Part shown: piece after piece, positions 35,418 through 45,415 of the stretch
Layout: every line of letters starts with the position of its first letter
Position numbering within the stretch: the first letter of the stretch is position 1
Source: Flavobacteriales bacterium
GTDB lineage: Bacteria > Bacteroidota > Bacteroidia > Flavobacteriales > JASBRU01
Assembly: GCA_030149285.1 (NCBI GenBank)
Contig: JASBRU010000004.1
Location: 124,001-188,000 of the forward strand
DNA: 64,000 nt
Direction of reading: 5' to 3'
The notes under the pieces: model-generated
Databases searched by the model: none
Told to the model about the DNA's origin: nothing
The model's input: only the letters and a program-made list of their open reading frames with translations
Translations under genes and position numbers: made by a program

Positions 35418-38400
35418 CTATTGTACTATGAGGTTATGCACCTCAACAGCACTTTCTCTAGTAAGTTTAACTGTATAAGTTCCTTTTGCAAACGTACTTA
35501 TATCTATTGTTTTCACTTCATTAACAAACACTTTAGTTGTTTCTCTGTAAACAACCTGTCCGTTAATAGCTACAATTTCTATCGTTACGTTTTCATCCTT
35601 GTAATTTCCATTACTGATGTTAAATACAGTACTTGTAGGGTTAGGGTATATCGCAAATACATCAACTGTATTTTCTTCTATACCAATAAAGCAACTATCT
35701 ACTTGTACAGATACTGAAGCAGACGAGTCTCTACAAACACCGTAACCAGGCACTGTATAAGTAAAGTTATAAGTGCCTTGTATGCCTAATACTGAAGCAT
35801 CAAATGTGCTACCTGTAACTCCACCTGTTAAGTCGTCATCACTCCATATTCCACCTACATCAGGCGTACCTGTAAGAATTGTATTTAAGTCTACAGAGTC
35901 ATCTAAACAGATAGTCACTGTACCTCCACCTACTCCAGGATTAGCTTCTGCATTAATATTTACAGTTACTAATGCTGTGTCTGTGCCTGTACATACCGTA
36001 CCTGTAACTACATAGTTTGCTACATATGTTCCTGCTCCAATTGAAGAGGGGTCAATAGTAGCCCCTGTAATTAAGGCACCTGTTGTATCGTAGAAGTTAC
36101 CTGTAGTATCTCTACCTGCGGTTAATGAAGCTAATAAGTCTAATGATATATCGCTTACACAAGCATCTACTGTTAAGTCTGCTCCTGCATCAGGTAAACC
36201 ACTTACAACTACTGTAACTGTTGACGAATCTGAAGGACAAGCTGTTCCTGCCACAGTGTATACAAATGTATACGAGCCTGAAGCTACCGCTGTTGCATCA
36301 AAAATGTTTCCTGTTAATGCTCCTGTTGCGTTTACATCATTCCATGTTCCGCCCATATCAGAGCCTGGTAAAGCTGCATAAATATCTACAGCATTATCTG
36401 TAATACATACGGCTAAGCTTGAGTCTGTACCAGCATTTGGTGCAGCTTCAACATTTACATCAATAAAGGCTGTATCGTTATCACATGGATAAGCTAATAC
36501 TACATATGCAAAGTTATATGTTGCTCCTGGAGCTACTGCAGTAGCATCAAACATGTTCATAGTTAAAGCACCTGTTGCGCTTAGATCTACCCACATACCG
36601 CCAGCAGTTCCGCCAGTTAAACCAGTGCTTAAGTCTACCATGTTATCCGTTTCACAAGCATCTATTACAGAGCCTGTTCCTGCATCTGGTGTTGCTATTA
36701 CATGAAGTGCAAAAGAATCTACAGCACATGTTGTTGTATAATAAACAGTATAAGAACCCGGTGTGCTTCCTGCTAGGTCTAACATACCTGTAGAGGTACT
36801 CATAAACGCAAGACCTGTAGACGAACTAAATGTTCCGCCTGCATCACCTGTTATAGTAGCTACTGGGTTTACATCTGTCTCACAGAATATAGTGTCAGGA
36901 TAGCTAAAGCTAGCATCTCCCGGCACAACTGTTTCTGTAACATCTAATGAATAAACACCATTGTTAGAGCTAAACCCTTCTACTACTACGTAATAAACCG
37001 TATTTGGCATTACTGGTGTTGTAATTTCAGATTGTGTTCCACAGAAGTCATCGTTTGTAGCAACCGATGAACCCGTAGCATCTAGTACTCTAAGGAATGA
37101 GTCATAGCTAGTTGCAGCACAAGTTGATACTGTTATAGAGTCTGCACATGGTCCTGTTGTTAACTGATAGAATGCATCTGCAGACCCATTACCAATTTGA
37201 TCAGTAAAGCACTCAGCGGTACTGTTAGAATCTGAATACGGTAATGACGCAATAATAATTGGGTTTGCTAATGAATCCCCTACAAATGGTGCACATAAAG
37301 TAGTAAAGGTAAATGGTCCTGTCCACATACTCACATCGCCTAAACCACAACTATCTCTTACATACACATCATATGTTGTTTGTGCCATTAAGCTTGTTGC
37401 AGCAAATGGGTTTGTAGTTGTAGATGTCCATGTTGTTCCTAAACCGCTACCGGTTGGTACTATTTGAATATCCCAATTCATTGAGCCTCCACTAGTCCAT
37501 CCAATATCTGCAGAACTAGAAGTAATATTTGAAGCATTTATTAATGATGGAGCCGGGCAAGCAGGAGCCTCTATTATAGAAAGGTCATCAATTGCTTGGT
37601 CACCACAACAGCCAAAGCCATTTGCAACAAATCTCACTTGAACTGTATCTCCTGCATATGCAGAGATATTTACAATTGCTTCTAACCATGGTGCTGAAGA
37701 ACTTGTTTGTGTTGCTCCTGTAAGGTTATACACATTAGTCCACATTGCGCCATTATCATTAGATACTTCAACATCTAAATCTGGTAACGAAGTACCATTT
37801 CTATGATACCAAAAACGCAGTTCTGGTGTTGTTAAAGTACTTATATCAATAGTAGGAGAAACTAACATAGCTACGTCACCTGTTGAACCAACAGAAGCTT
37901 CAGTATATAAGAAGTTTCCTGAGCCAGTAGTATGGTCAACTGTTGGCCCATTTCCTGAGCCGGGTGCTGCAGATCTTGGTCCCCATTGCAATACATTTGG
38001 CGTAACCATATCCGGTGTTCTTGACCAACAAACATCTACAGTTGTGTTTGCGTTCTCAAAACTAGTTCCCGGTACCCAAGTTACTCCATCAAAATCTTCA
38101 GAGTAAGGAGCAGTGAAAATAGTACATGATGTACTAAATGTATAAGGTCCTACCCACATACTTACGTTACCTACACCGCAGCTATCTCTTACATAATAGT
38201 CATAAGTGGTTGCAGCTGTTAAGCCGCCTAATGTATGAGGGTTATTAGTAGTATTTACTATTGTTCCTGCACCTAAAGCAAAACCAGTTGGTCCCCATTG
38301 TATATTAGCATCTGTAGCACCACCTGTAGTCCAGCTTAAATCTGCCGAAGTAGGTGTTAAATTACTTGCTGTAGGCGCAGATGGAGGTATACATGCAGGA

Positions 38401-41400
38401 GGAGTACAGTTTCCTGTACCTGTAAACACAACACCCGTTGGAGCGCCTGCCGATACAACTGCTTGAGAAAATACTGTTGTACCATATGGGTCTATTATAT
38501 CATAACTAACTTCTTCGTCAAAAGACCCTCCGTTATACGTTACTGTTAATGCTAGTCCATCACATACATCAAATGTAGAGGTTGCGCTAGAGCCTGTAGT
38601 AAAGGTATGGTTGGTAATAATACCTCCCATATCAATATCTACTGATCCTCCGTTCCATCCATCACCAAATGTGTCAAACATATTTATAGTATATGTACAA
38701 GGTGCCGCACATGCTGCTGTAGTAAATGTAAATGGTCCTACCCATACACTTACATCACCAGGAGCACAACTGTCTCTTACATAATAATCATAGGTAGTTG
38801 TAGCTGTTAAACCCATTAATGTATAAGGGTTTGCTAATGCTGGAGTTACTGTACCTGAGCCCAAAGAGAAACCGGTAGCTCCCCATTGTATTTCCCAAGT
38901 CGTTGCGCCGCCTGTTGTCCAATCTAAATCTGCTGTTACATCTGTAATGTTAGATGCATTAAGCGCCGAAGGCGCCGGACAAGTTGGTGCTTCTTGTAAT
39001 GATACATCATCTATTGCTTGGTCGCCGCAACATCCAAAACCGTCTGCTCTAAATCTCACAACCACTGTATCGTTTGCATAAGCAGAAATATTTACAATTG
39101 CCTCTAACCATGGGTCAGAAGAACTTGTTTGTATTTGACCCGTTAGTGCATATACACTATCCCAATTTGCTCCATTATCATTAGATATCTCTACAGTAAG
39201 ATCTGCTAAGTTTGTGCTAAACCTGTGATACCAAAAACGCATTTCAGGAGTAGTTAATGGAGATAAATCAATGCTTGGAGTCATTAAGAAAGCAACGTCT
39301 CCTGTACTACTACTTGACGCCTCTACATACATAAAGTTTCCGGTACCAGAATGGTCTACAAACGGACCATTACCACTACCCGGACCATTGTTATCCGGTA
39401 TCCACTTAAATGGTTCAGAACCTTGTGAAACATCTGGGTTAGATGACCAACATGGGTCAATTGCATTACCTGAGTTTGAATTTGCGCCAAACCAGCTTGA
39501 GCCATCAAAGCTTTCGCTAAATGGAGCGCTAAATACGGAACATGCTGTTGTAAAAGAATATGGTCCTGTAAAGGCACTTGTTGAGCCTCCACAATCTTCT
39601 TGTACATAATAATCATATGTTGTGTTTCCGCTTAAACCACTTAATGTATGAGGGTTTGAAACACCCATTACCATAGTTCCTGCGCCTTGTATAAAGCCTG
39701 TTGCTCCCCATTCTATATTCCATGCAGTGGTCGACACGTCTCCTGCTGTCCAGCTTAAGTCTGCTGAAGATGGTGTAAAGTTTGATGCAGTTAACAATGA
39801 TGGTTGTGTACAGCTTGCCGGTGTAAATTCATCCGCACCAATATCTACAGTTGTAGAACCTGATGCCGGACGTAATTCTCCATCAACATCTTCTGTAATA
39901 CCCACAGTATTATCACCAACATCATTAGGTAATGTACCAATAATATGAAGGTCTGAAGCCGGGTTTAAATACCCAGGGTCTCCTTCTAATGAGTTTACGT
40001 TTAAAGCAACGTCAACTGCTTGCCATGCTGCTAATGTAGCATAGCTAGTACCATTATATGAAATAAGGTTAGTACCTGTTCCGTAATAAATATTATAGTT
40101 TATAACATCCGTAACATCTTGTCCAGATGTTGAGGTTCCTGTTTCATATGCAAAATCTGTTGAGGTACTGAAAATGTTATTTCTAATATTAAGTCCTTCA
40201 GTATCTCCCACTCTCATTCCCGGAAAACCTTCAAATGAGTTATGGTAAATATCTACATAAGCTACATCATCAATCCAAATTGCCTCATCGTTTGGTGCAA
40301 TAACCATGTTGTTGCTTATCACAGATTGAGTAGTTGGGGCAGGAACTACACCTGAAGTTCCTCCTGAAAAGTTCAAATCATCCAAAGTCATCCCTTGATC
40401 TGCAGCAACTATAACGTTTCCTGAAATTGTAAAGTTATCTATGTCATCTGCCTCTATACCATTACTTGAAGTCCCTCTTAAGCCAGAGATGTTATTCCAT
40501 GATATGGTTAGTGAGTCTTGATAGTCAACCTCAATACCATCATCTTCCTGTCCTGTAAGAGTATTGTTTGTAACACTGTTACCAACATTGAATGGTGTTG
40601 AGCTTGAAATTCCTGTTAGCTGAATTCCTCCAGAGCCTCCTGTAATTGTATTATTATCTATAATCGTATAGTTTGCGTTGTCTCCTGTGCTTGTTGCAGA
40701 AGTAATAGAGTTTGAAGTCACAATTCCTATTACATCAAATGTTCCGGCAGGATTCATGTCAATAACACAATTTTGAATTGTATTGTGATTTGCTTGGTTT
40801 TGTAACATTACTCCCCAAGCATCAGACGTCCCTGTATTTTGGATTGTTAAATTTTGGATTGTTACCCAGTCTGCTCCATTAATCCATACTGTTGGAGTAT
40901 CATTTGGGCTTGAGTAAGATATTGTTGTGGTTGCTGCGCTACCACCATCAAAAGTAACTGAGTTAGACAAGCTCCCTCCTAAAATATCTCCGCTAAAAAT
41001 TAAGGGTTCGTTATAAGTTCCGGCAGCTATATTAAATATTACCGGGCCTGAAACACCACAAGTATTAAGTTCTGCTGTTGCTTCTGCAATCGTTTGGAAG
41101 TTTGTTCCTCCCGTTGCTACAGCTGAGTTAATAGTATATACACCACTTAATTGAGATGCACATAATGTTGTAAATGATATTGGTCCTACCCAAGCACTTA
41201 CGTCTGCTGCTGCACAGCTGTCTCTTACATATGCATCATATGTAGCATTTGATAGTAAGCCAGGAATAGTCATTGGGTTGCTTGGTGCAGCAATAATAGT
41301 TCCTGATCCTTGTGTAAAACCAGTTGGACCATATTCTATTTGCCAGTTAGTTGCCCCTCCTGTTGTCCAGCTCATATCTGCTGAAGTAGAAGTAATATTA

Positions 41401-42032
41401 GCAATTGCTAAATTTGAGGGTTGTGGACAACTTGGTGCTTCTGCTATTGAAAAATCATCAATTGCAAAGTCATCATCAAAGTCAGAACCATTGTTTTCAT
41501 CTACAATAAACCTAAACTGAATATTTCCGGTAATAGTATATGCCCCTAAAGGTAGGATTACTTCTTCCCAGCCAGCCGTATTTGCCGACCTTGTGTAAAT
41601 AGCTGTGTTCCATGCTGCTCCATCAAAAAAGTCAATAGAGAACGTAACATTAGTTGCGTCTTCTCTATCACTGTTTATCCAAAGCCTCATTTCGGGTACA
41701 GTAAGAGCTGAAACGTCAATTGTTGGTGACTCTAATGTGGTTCCTGTATTATGCGGTGATGAATCATCAACAAAAGCATAATATCCTGAGCCCGCATCAA
41801 TACCTATTGTGTGGTCTCCCAAATTATTAAGGTTTCCTTGATGGCCTGAGCCAAATCCGTTGTTAAAAAGCCAACTTTCTGAATTTGAGGCACCTTGCGC
41901 CCAGTTAGTGGGAATTGATCCTCCGTTGTCGAAGTTTTCTGTGTACGGTGCTGTAACTTGTCCAAATGTTGTTTTAGTAGACAACAATAGAAAGCACAAC
42001 AATACCGCTAACGATAGTATCGTTCTTCTCAT
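35418..42032 (-). CDS. Giant modular surface protein with T9SS type A sorting domain
   Basis: 2204 residues. Signal peptide at 1-24 (TFGQ). Approximate order: MAM/jelly-roll-like domain 26-198, Fn3 199-290, right-handed parallel beta-helix 300-735 (repeated I-x-N-N/T-I-x-N turns), Fn3 739-830, MAM-like 834-1012, Fn3 1013-1103, a DTFGDGWNGG domain 1107-1205, Fn3 1210-1303, MAM-like 1305-1487, Fn3 1488-1577, PPC-like domain 1577-1700, about five tandem ~80-residue Ig-like repeats 1703-2110 (G-G-x-W-x-D...G-x-F-D-A), and a C-terminal sorting domain 2112-2204 beginning VDVFAIYPNPTSTVFNIS and ending VHNLIVQ. It should be exported by T9SS and attached to the surface, acting in adhesion or polymer binding. 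No catalytic domain is recognised. Confidence 0.93.
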   Translation of the reverse strand: MRRTILSLAVLLCFLLLSTKTTFGQVTAPYTENFDNGGSIPTNWAQGASNSESWLFNNGFGSGHQGNLNNLGDHTIGIDAGSGYYAFVDDSSPHNTGTTLESPTIDVSALTVPEMRLWINSDREDATNVTFSIDFFDGAAWNTAIYTRSANTAGWEEVILPLGAYTITGNIQFRFIVDENNGSDFDDDFAIDDFSIAEAPSCPQPSNLAIANITSTSADMSWTTGGATNWQIEYGPTGFTQGSGTIIAAPSNPMTIPGLLSNATYDAYVRDSCAAADVSAWVGPISFTTLCASQLSGVYTINSAVATGGTNFQTIAEATAELNTCGVSGPVIFNIAAGTYNEPLIFSGDILGGSLSNSVTFDGGSAATTTISYSSPNDTPTVWINGADWVTIQNLTIQNTGTSDAWGVMLQNQANHNTIQNCVIDMNPAGTFDVIGIVTSNSITSATSTGDNANYTIIDNNTITGGSGGIQLTGISSSTPFNVGNSVTNNTLTGQEDDGIEVDYQDSLTISWNNISGLRGTSSNGIEADDIDNFTISGNVIVAADQGMTLDDLNFSGGTSGVVPAPTTQSVISNNMVIAPNDEAIWIDDVAYVDIYHNSFEGFPGMRVGDTEGLNIRNNIFSTSTDFAYETGTSTSGQDVTDVINYNIYYGTGTNLISYNGTSYATLAAWQAVDVALNVNSLEGDPGYLNPASDLHIIGTLPNDVGDNTVGITEDVDGELRPASGSTTVDIGADEFTPASCTQPSLLTASNFTPSSADLSWTAGDVSTTAWNIEWGATGFIQGAGTMVMGVSNPHTLSGLSGNTTYDYYVQEDCGGSTSAFTGPYSFTTACSVFSAPFSESFDGSSWFGANSNSGNAIDPCWSSNPDVSQGSEPFKWIPDNNGPGSGNGPFVDHSGTGNFMYVEASSSSTGDVAFLMTPSIDLSPLTTPEMRFWYHRFSTNLADLTVEISNDNGANWDSVYALTGQIQTSSSDPWLEAIVNISAYANDTVVVRFRADGFGCCGDQAIDDVSLQEAPTCPAPSALNASNITDVTADLDWTTGGATTWEIQWGATGFSLGSGTVTPALANPYTLMGLTATTTYDYYVRDSCAPGDVSVWVGPFTFTTAACAAPCTYTINMFDTFGDGWNGGSVDIDMGGIITNHTFTTGSSATSTFDVCDGLALTVTYNGGSFDEEVSYDIIDPYGTTVFSQAVVSAGAPTGVVFTGTGNCTPPACIPPSAPTASNLTPTSADLSWTTGGATDANIQWGPTGFALGAGTIVNTTNNPHTLGGLTAATTYDYYVRDSCGVGNVSMWVGPYTFSTSCTIFTAPYSEDFDGVTWVPGTSFENANTTVDVCWSRTPDMVTPNVLQWGPRSAAPGSGNGPTVDHTTGSGNFLYTEASVGSTGDVAMLVSPTIDISTLTTPELRFWYHRNGTSLPDLDVEVSNDNGAMWTNVYNLTGATQTSSSAPWLEAIVNISAYAGDTVQVRFVANGFGCCGDQAIDDLSIIEAPACPAPSLINASNITSSSADIGWTSGGSMNWDIQIVPTGSGLGTTWTSTTTNPFAATSLMAQTTYDVYVRDSCGLGDVSMWTGPFTFTTLCAPFVGDSLANPIIIASLPYSDSNSTAECFTDQIGNGSADAFYQLTTGPCADSITVSTCAATSYDSFLRVLDATGSSVATNDDFCGTQSEITTPVMPNTVYYVVVEGFSSNNGVYSLDVTETVVPGDASFSYPDTIFCETDVNPVATITGDAGGTFSSSTGLAFMSTSTGMLDLAGSTPGSYTVYYTTTCAVDSFALHVIATPDAGTGSVIDACETDNMVDLSTGLTGGTAGGMWVDLSATGALTMNMFDATAVAPGATYNFAYVVLAYPCDNDTAFIDVNVEAAPNAGTDSSLAVCITDNAVDIYAALPGSDMGGTWNDVNATGALTGNIFDATAVASGSYTFVYTVAGTACPSDSSTVTVVVSGLPDAGADLTVDACVSDISLDLLASLTAGRDTTGNFYDTTGALITGATIDPSSIGAGTYVANYVVTGTVCTGTDTALVTVNINAEANPGVGGGTVTICLDDSVDLNTILTGTPDVGGIWSDDDLTGGVTGSTFDASVLGIQGTYNFTYTVPGYGVCRDSSASVSVQVDSCFIGIEENTVDVFAIYPNPTSTVFNISNGNYKDENVTIEIVAINGQVVYRETTKVFVNEVKTIDISTFAKGTYTVKLTRESAVEVHNLIVQ

Positions 42033-42139
42033 AGCTATAATTATTTATTCGGTTAGAACCCCTAAAGTATTAAAAAACTGTTTACGTTGTTAACAATTTT
42101 TCAACAAAATGTTTTCCGAAAGTTAAATTTTAGCTTTTT

Positions 42140-42733
42140 TTAAGATTTTTTCCAGGTTTTATAGATGTCTTGTTGCTTTGGTCTGTCTGTAGGAATTTTC
42201 CTAAGTGGTTCACAGGGTTTTAAGGTATCAAAGCACTCTTGCGGTAATTGCTGGTATAATTCAGTCCCTTTTGTTTTCCATGCAAGCATATCGTCACTTA
42301 CATCTTTTACAATTTTATAGGGGTTACCCACAACAATTTTGCGAGAAGGTATTTCGGTGTTTGCCGGAATGAAAGAAAGTGCGCCAATAATACAGCCATC
42401 GCCAATAATAGCATCGTCCATTAACACCGCATTCATTCCTACAAGTACGTTTTCGCCAACGGTTGCACCATGAATGATGGCTCCATGACCAATATGTGCT
42501 CCTTTTTTAAGTGTAACGGTTGTGCCGGGAAACATATGTATGGTACAACTCTCTTGCACATTGCAACCATCCTCAATAATTATTTCGCCCCAATCGCCAC
42601 GAATAGCTGCTCCCGGACCTATATATACATCCTTACCTATAATTACATTTCCGGTTACTGTAGCATTGGGGTGCACAAAAGAACTCTCGTGCACCACAGG
42701 CTTATATCCGTTAAACTCAAAAATATTTGCCAT
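42140..42733 (-). CDS. paaY: PaaY-like hexapeptide-repeat thioesterase / gamma-carbonic-anhydrase family
   Basis: 197 residues from the ATG at 42733 (E. coli PaaY has 196); a longer reading would extend into the thiolase gene. Left-handed beta-helix hexapeptide repeats run from HPNATVTGNVIIGKDVYIGP to about residue 125, with trimer zinc-ligand histidines in CTIHMFPGT and GAHIGHGAIIHGATVG. The C-terminal helix has PYKIVKDVSDDMLAWKTKGT. PaaY hydrolyses dead-end CoA adducts in PAA catabolism. Its ATG overlaps the paaJ stop by 1 base (TAATG), indicating coupled translation. Confidence 0.92.
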   Translation of the reverse strand: MANIFEFNGYKPVVHESSFVHPNATVTGNVIIGKDVYIGPGAAIRGDWGEIIIEDGCNVQESCTIHMFPGTTVTLKKGAHIGHGAIIHGATVGENVLVGMNAVLMDDAIIGDGCIIGALSFIPANTEIPSRKIVVGNPYKIVKDVSDDMLAWKTKGTELYQQLPQECFDTLKPCEPLRKIPTDRPKQQDIYKTWKKS

Positions 42734-43941
42734 TATACTCTTTCTATAATAGTAGCATAGCCTTGTCCTACACCTACACACATCGTGCAAAGTGCATAAC
42801 GCTTGCCTGTTTCTTGTAGTTCTATAGCTGATGTTTGTAACAACCTAGCTCCTGTAACACCTAATGGGTGACCTATTGCAATAGCTCCTCCGTTAGGGTT
42901 TATTCTTGGGTCATCATCTGCCAAGCCCATTTCTCTTGTACAAGCTAATACTTGTGCAGCAAAGGCTTCATTTAACTCTATGATGTCGATATCATCTAAA
43001 GTCAAGCCTGCTTTTTTTAAGGCTTTTTCTGTTGCCAGTACAGGGCCAATACCCATAATACGTGGCTCAACTCCTGCAACAGCAGAAGATACAATACGAG
43101 CGATTGGCTTTAAGCTATATTTTTCAACTGCTTCTCCCGAAGCTATTAATAAAGCTGCTGCTCCATCATTTAAGCCAGAAGCATTCCCTGCGGTTACAGA
43201 ACCCTCTTTATGAAATGCAGGACGTAATTTTGCCAACACCTCTACAGTAGTAGTGGGTCTTATAAACTCATCCTGATTAAATAGTAATGGCTCTTGTTTA
43301 CGGCGTGGTATTTCAACCTCAACTATTTCTTTTGCCAACCTGCCAGACTCTCTTGCTTTGGTAGCTTTTGCTTGGCTCCAGTTTGCAAACTTATCTTGGT
43401 CTTCTCGGCTTATATTAAACTTCTCCACCAAGTTCTCAGCTGTTTGTCCCATGCTGTCAGTTCCATACAGTTCTTCCATTTTTGGGTTGATGAACCTCCA
43501 ACCAAAGCTAGAGTCGTACATTTTTGAATCTGTTCCAAAAGCTTTTGCAGATTTGGAAATAACCCATGGTCCGCGTGTCATATTTTCTACACCACCAGCC
43601 ACAAACAAATCGCCATCATTGTTTTTTATTGCTCTATAAGCATGTATTGCTGCCGACATACCTGATGAACATAATCTGTTTACCGTTTCGCCCGGTACAG
43701 AAAAAGGCAAGCCCGCTAATAAAGAAGACATGCGTGCTACGTTTCTATTATCCTCACCTGCTTGGTTGGCACAACCCATAATCACATCTTCTATAGCTGC
43801 TGGGTCTACATTGCTGTTTCTGGCCATTAGTTCTCTAATAGCTATTGCTCCCAAATCGTCTGTGCGAACGGCAGATAAAGTACCGCCGAAATTTCCAATC
43901 GGAGTTCTTACTCCATCAATTATATATGCTTCTTTGCTCAT
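42733..43941 (-). CDS. paaJ: Thiolase, probable 3-oxoadipyl-CoA/3-oxo-5,6-dehydrosuberyl-CoA thiolase PaaJ
   Basis: 402 residues, normal for PaaJ/PcaF. The acyl-accepting Cys is in ETVNRLCSSGMSAAIHAYRA, the His in NGGAIAIGHPLGVTGARLL and the second Cys in YALCTMCVGVGQG. LFVAGGVENMTRGPWVISKS is the PaaJ/PcaF-type segment. It releases acetyl-CoA and, from 3-oxoadipyl-CoA, succinyl-CoA at the end of the pathway. It lies 6 bases after paaI. Confidence 0.9.
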   Translation of the reverse strand: MSKEAYIIDGVRTPIGNFGGTLSAVRTDDLGAIAIRELMARNSNVDPAAIEDVIMGCANQAGEDNRNVARMSSLLAGLPFSVPGETVNRLCSSGMSAAIHAYRAIKNNDGDLFVAGGVENMTRGPWVISKSAKAFGTDSKMYDSSFGWRFINPKMEELYGTDSMGQTAENLVEKFNISREDQDKFANWSQAKATKARESGRLAKEIVEVEIPRRKQEPLLFNQDEFIRPTTTVEVLAKLRPAFHKEGSVTAGNASGLNDGAAALLIASGEAVEKYSLKPIARIVSSAVAGVEPRIMGIGPVLATEKALKKAGLTLDDIDIIELNEAFAAQVLACTREMGLADDDPRINPNGGAIAIGHPLGVTGARLLQTSAIELQETGKRYALCTMCVGVGQGYATIIERV

Positions 43942-43947
43942 ATTCTA

Positions 43948-44394
43948 TTATTTGTTTTCCGGAAACCACTCTTTGCCGGTTCTGTATACAGTGCCTTTAA
44001 ACAAGGCTACTGTTTCACCAGCTTCATTAGTTACCTTTATATGATATATTCCTATTTTGTTTGATAAGCTTACCTCTTCTGTTGTGGCAATTATAACATC
44101 GCCTGCCCTTAAAGGTTTTGTGTGAGATATAGATGTTTCTACAGAAACGCTTGCCCTACCATGTGAGTTAGATGCAAATGCTAATGCGCTATCTGCAAAA
44201 GAATAGGTAATACCTCCGTGAGCTGTGCCATGCCCATTTAGCATTTCTTCTCTAACTGTCATTTTTAGTATACACTTTGCAGGCAAAACCTCAACTAACT
44301 CAATACCCAACCACTTACTAAAAGGGTCGTTTTGGTACATTTTGTTTGCCACATTTATGGCTAGCTGCTCTGCTGTTTTGTTTGATTTTTCCAC
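43948..44394 (-). CDS. paaI: Hydroxyphenylacetyl-CoA thioesterase PaaI (hot-dog fold)
   Basis: 148 residues. The hot-dog signature NGHGTAHGGITYSFADSALA carries the catalytic Asp, followed by FASNSHGRASVSVETSISHT and PLRAGDVIIATTEEV. It matches PaaI, which clears aberrant CoA esters and frees trapped CoA. It is cytoplasmic. A 60-base gap separates it from ogt upstream, with no obvious promoter or terminator, so it is probably in the same transcript. Confidence 0.93.
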   Translation of the reverse strand: MEKSNKTAEQLAINVANKMYQNDPFSKWLGIELVEVLPAKCILKMTVREEMLNGHGTAHGGITYSFADSALAFASNSHGRASVSVETSISHTKPLRAGDVIIATTEEVSLSNKIGIYHIKVTNEAGETVALFKGTVYRTGKEWFPENK

Positions 44395-44454
44395 AAAGAA
44401 TAAGTACTTAAAAGAAGTACAAATGTATCTATTTTTTGCGAGTGTAGTTTGTGT

Positions 44455-44940
44455 CTAAAAAAGAGAGGTTTGTGTTAATACCCCCTCATGCTCTAATAGC
44501 CATTTTTTTCTATGCAAGCCCCCTGCGTACCCTGTAAGGCTACCATCGGAGCCTATAACTCGGTGGCAAGGTATTGCAATTGCTATAGGGTTTTTGCCGT
44601 TGGTTGTCCCTACTGCCCTTATTGCCTTTACGTCTCCAATAGTTTTTGAAAGCTCTAAATACGATGTGCTCTTTCCAAAAGGAATGTTTTGCAGTTCACT
44701 CCAAACCTTTAACTGAAAGTCTGTTCCGTTTAAATCTATGCGGAAGTCAAAGTCTTTTCTCTCCTTATTAAAATACTCTTTAAGCTGGCTTATTGCTTTT
44801 TGAGTATGTTCGTTTGGCAAAGGACTGTCATTAAACTCTTCATCCAAAAACGTAATAGAAAAAACCCCATTGGTAGTTGCCTCTATTTTCAGCAAGCCCA
44901 AAGGGGTTTCAATAACTTCTATGTAAGTAGTATTATCCAA
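44455..44940 (-). CDS. ogt: Methylated-DNA--protein-cysteine methyltransferase (O6-alkylguanine repair) inside the paa operon
   Basis: 161 residues, typical Ogt size. The alkyl-accepting C125 lies in IAIPCHRVIGSDGSLTGYAG, preceded by the wHTH region FQLKVWSELQNIPFGKSTSY and IRAVGTTNGKNPI (Asn hinge). It repairs O6-alkylguanine by suicidal transfer. Its start overlaps the end of dps by 8 bases on the same strand, and it sits between paaH/dps and paaI. The placement suggests protection from reactive pathway intermediates, which is inference. Confidence 0.94.
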   Translation of the reverse strand: MDNTTYIEVIETPLGLLKIEATTNGVFSITFLDEEFNDSPLPNEHTQKAISQLKEYFNKERKDFDFRIDLNGTDFQLKVWSELQNIPFGKSTSYLELSKTIGDVKAIRAVGTTNGKNPIAIAIPCHRVIGSDGSLTGYAGGLHRKKWLLEHEGVLTQTSLF

Positions 44941-45406
44941 GGTAAGCAGAGTACATCCAAACTAGTTTTTCTTGTTCGGTAATATTTGTACTCATTAATG
45001 CGTTTGTTCCTTCGTCATCCATTTCATCAGATAAAGCTAAAATCACTCTTTGCTTTTCAATCAATACGCTAAATGAGCGTACAACTTCTGTTACTGTTTC
45101 TTGCGCACCGGATACATTTTGAACTTCTTTAATTTCAGCTTTATTAATGTATTCAGAGTATGCATGGATAGGTGTATGCCCTAAGGTTAATACACGCTCT
45201 GCAATTTCATCTGCCTTTAAAATTAAGTCGTTATACAACTCCTCAAATTTCAAATGCAACTCAAAAAATTTTTCTCCCTTAATATTATAATGAAAGCCTC
45301 TGGCATTCATATAAAATATCTGGTAGTTAGATAATAAGTCGTTTAGTTTACTTGCTAATTCTGTAGTTTTTTCAGCATCTAAGCCGATTGCTGTTCTTTG
45401 TTTCAT
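44933..45406 (-). CDS. dps: Dps-family ferritin-like DNA-protection protein inside the paa operon
   Basis: 157 residues with the four-helix Dps fold. The ferroxidase ligands are in NARGFHYNIKGEKFFELHLK and FEELYNDLILKADEIAERVL (H...H...D-x-x-x-E), followed by LTLGHTPIHAYSEYI. Dps oxidises Fe2+ with H2O2 and stores iron, limiting Fenton damage; the family forms dodecamers. It lies 9 bases after paaH and overlaps ogt by 8, so it is read with the epoxidase genes. The N-terminus is short, so DNA binding by a lysine tail is unlikely. Confidence 0.92.
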   Translation of the reverse strand: MKQRTAIGLDAEKTTELASKLNDLLSNYQIFYMNARGFHYNIKGEKFFELHLKFEELYNDLILKADEIAERVLTLGHTPIHAYSEYINKAEIKEVQNVSGAQETVTEVVRSFSVLIEKQRVILALSDEMDDEGTNALMSTNITEQEKLVWMYSAYLG

Positions 45407-45415
45407 GGTTGTTGT

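Noticed and set aside
39271..39616. Open frames on the other strand and frame of the adhesin gene
   Set aside because: Low-stop Thr/Ser/Gly-rich repeats create long shadow frames; no domains or signals.
42087..42096. Palindrome TTGTTAACAA upstream of the giant adhesin gene
   Set aside because: A 10-base AT-rich palindrome is likely by chance in this composition, and no second copy was noticed.
42734..42790. Longer PaaY start inside paaJ
   Set aside because: The TAATG overlap at 42731-42735 gives a start matching the usual PaaY length; the extension has Cys/Arg-rich shadow composition.
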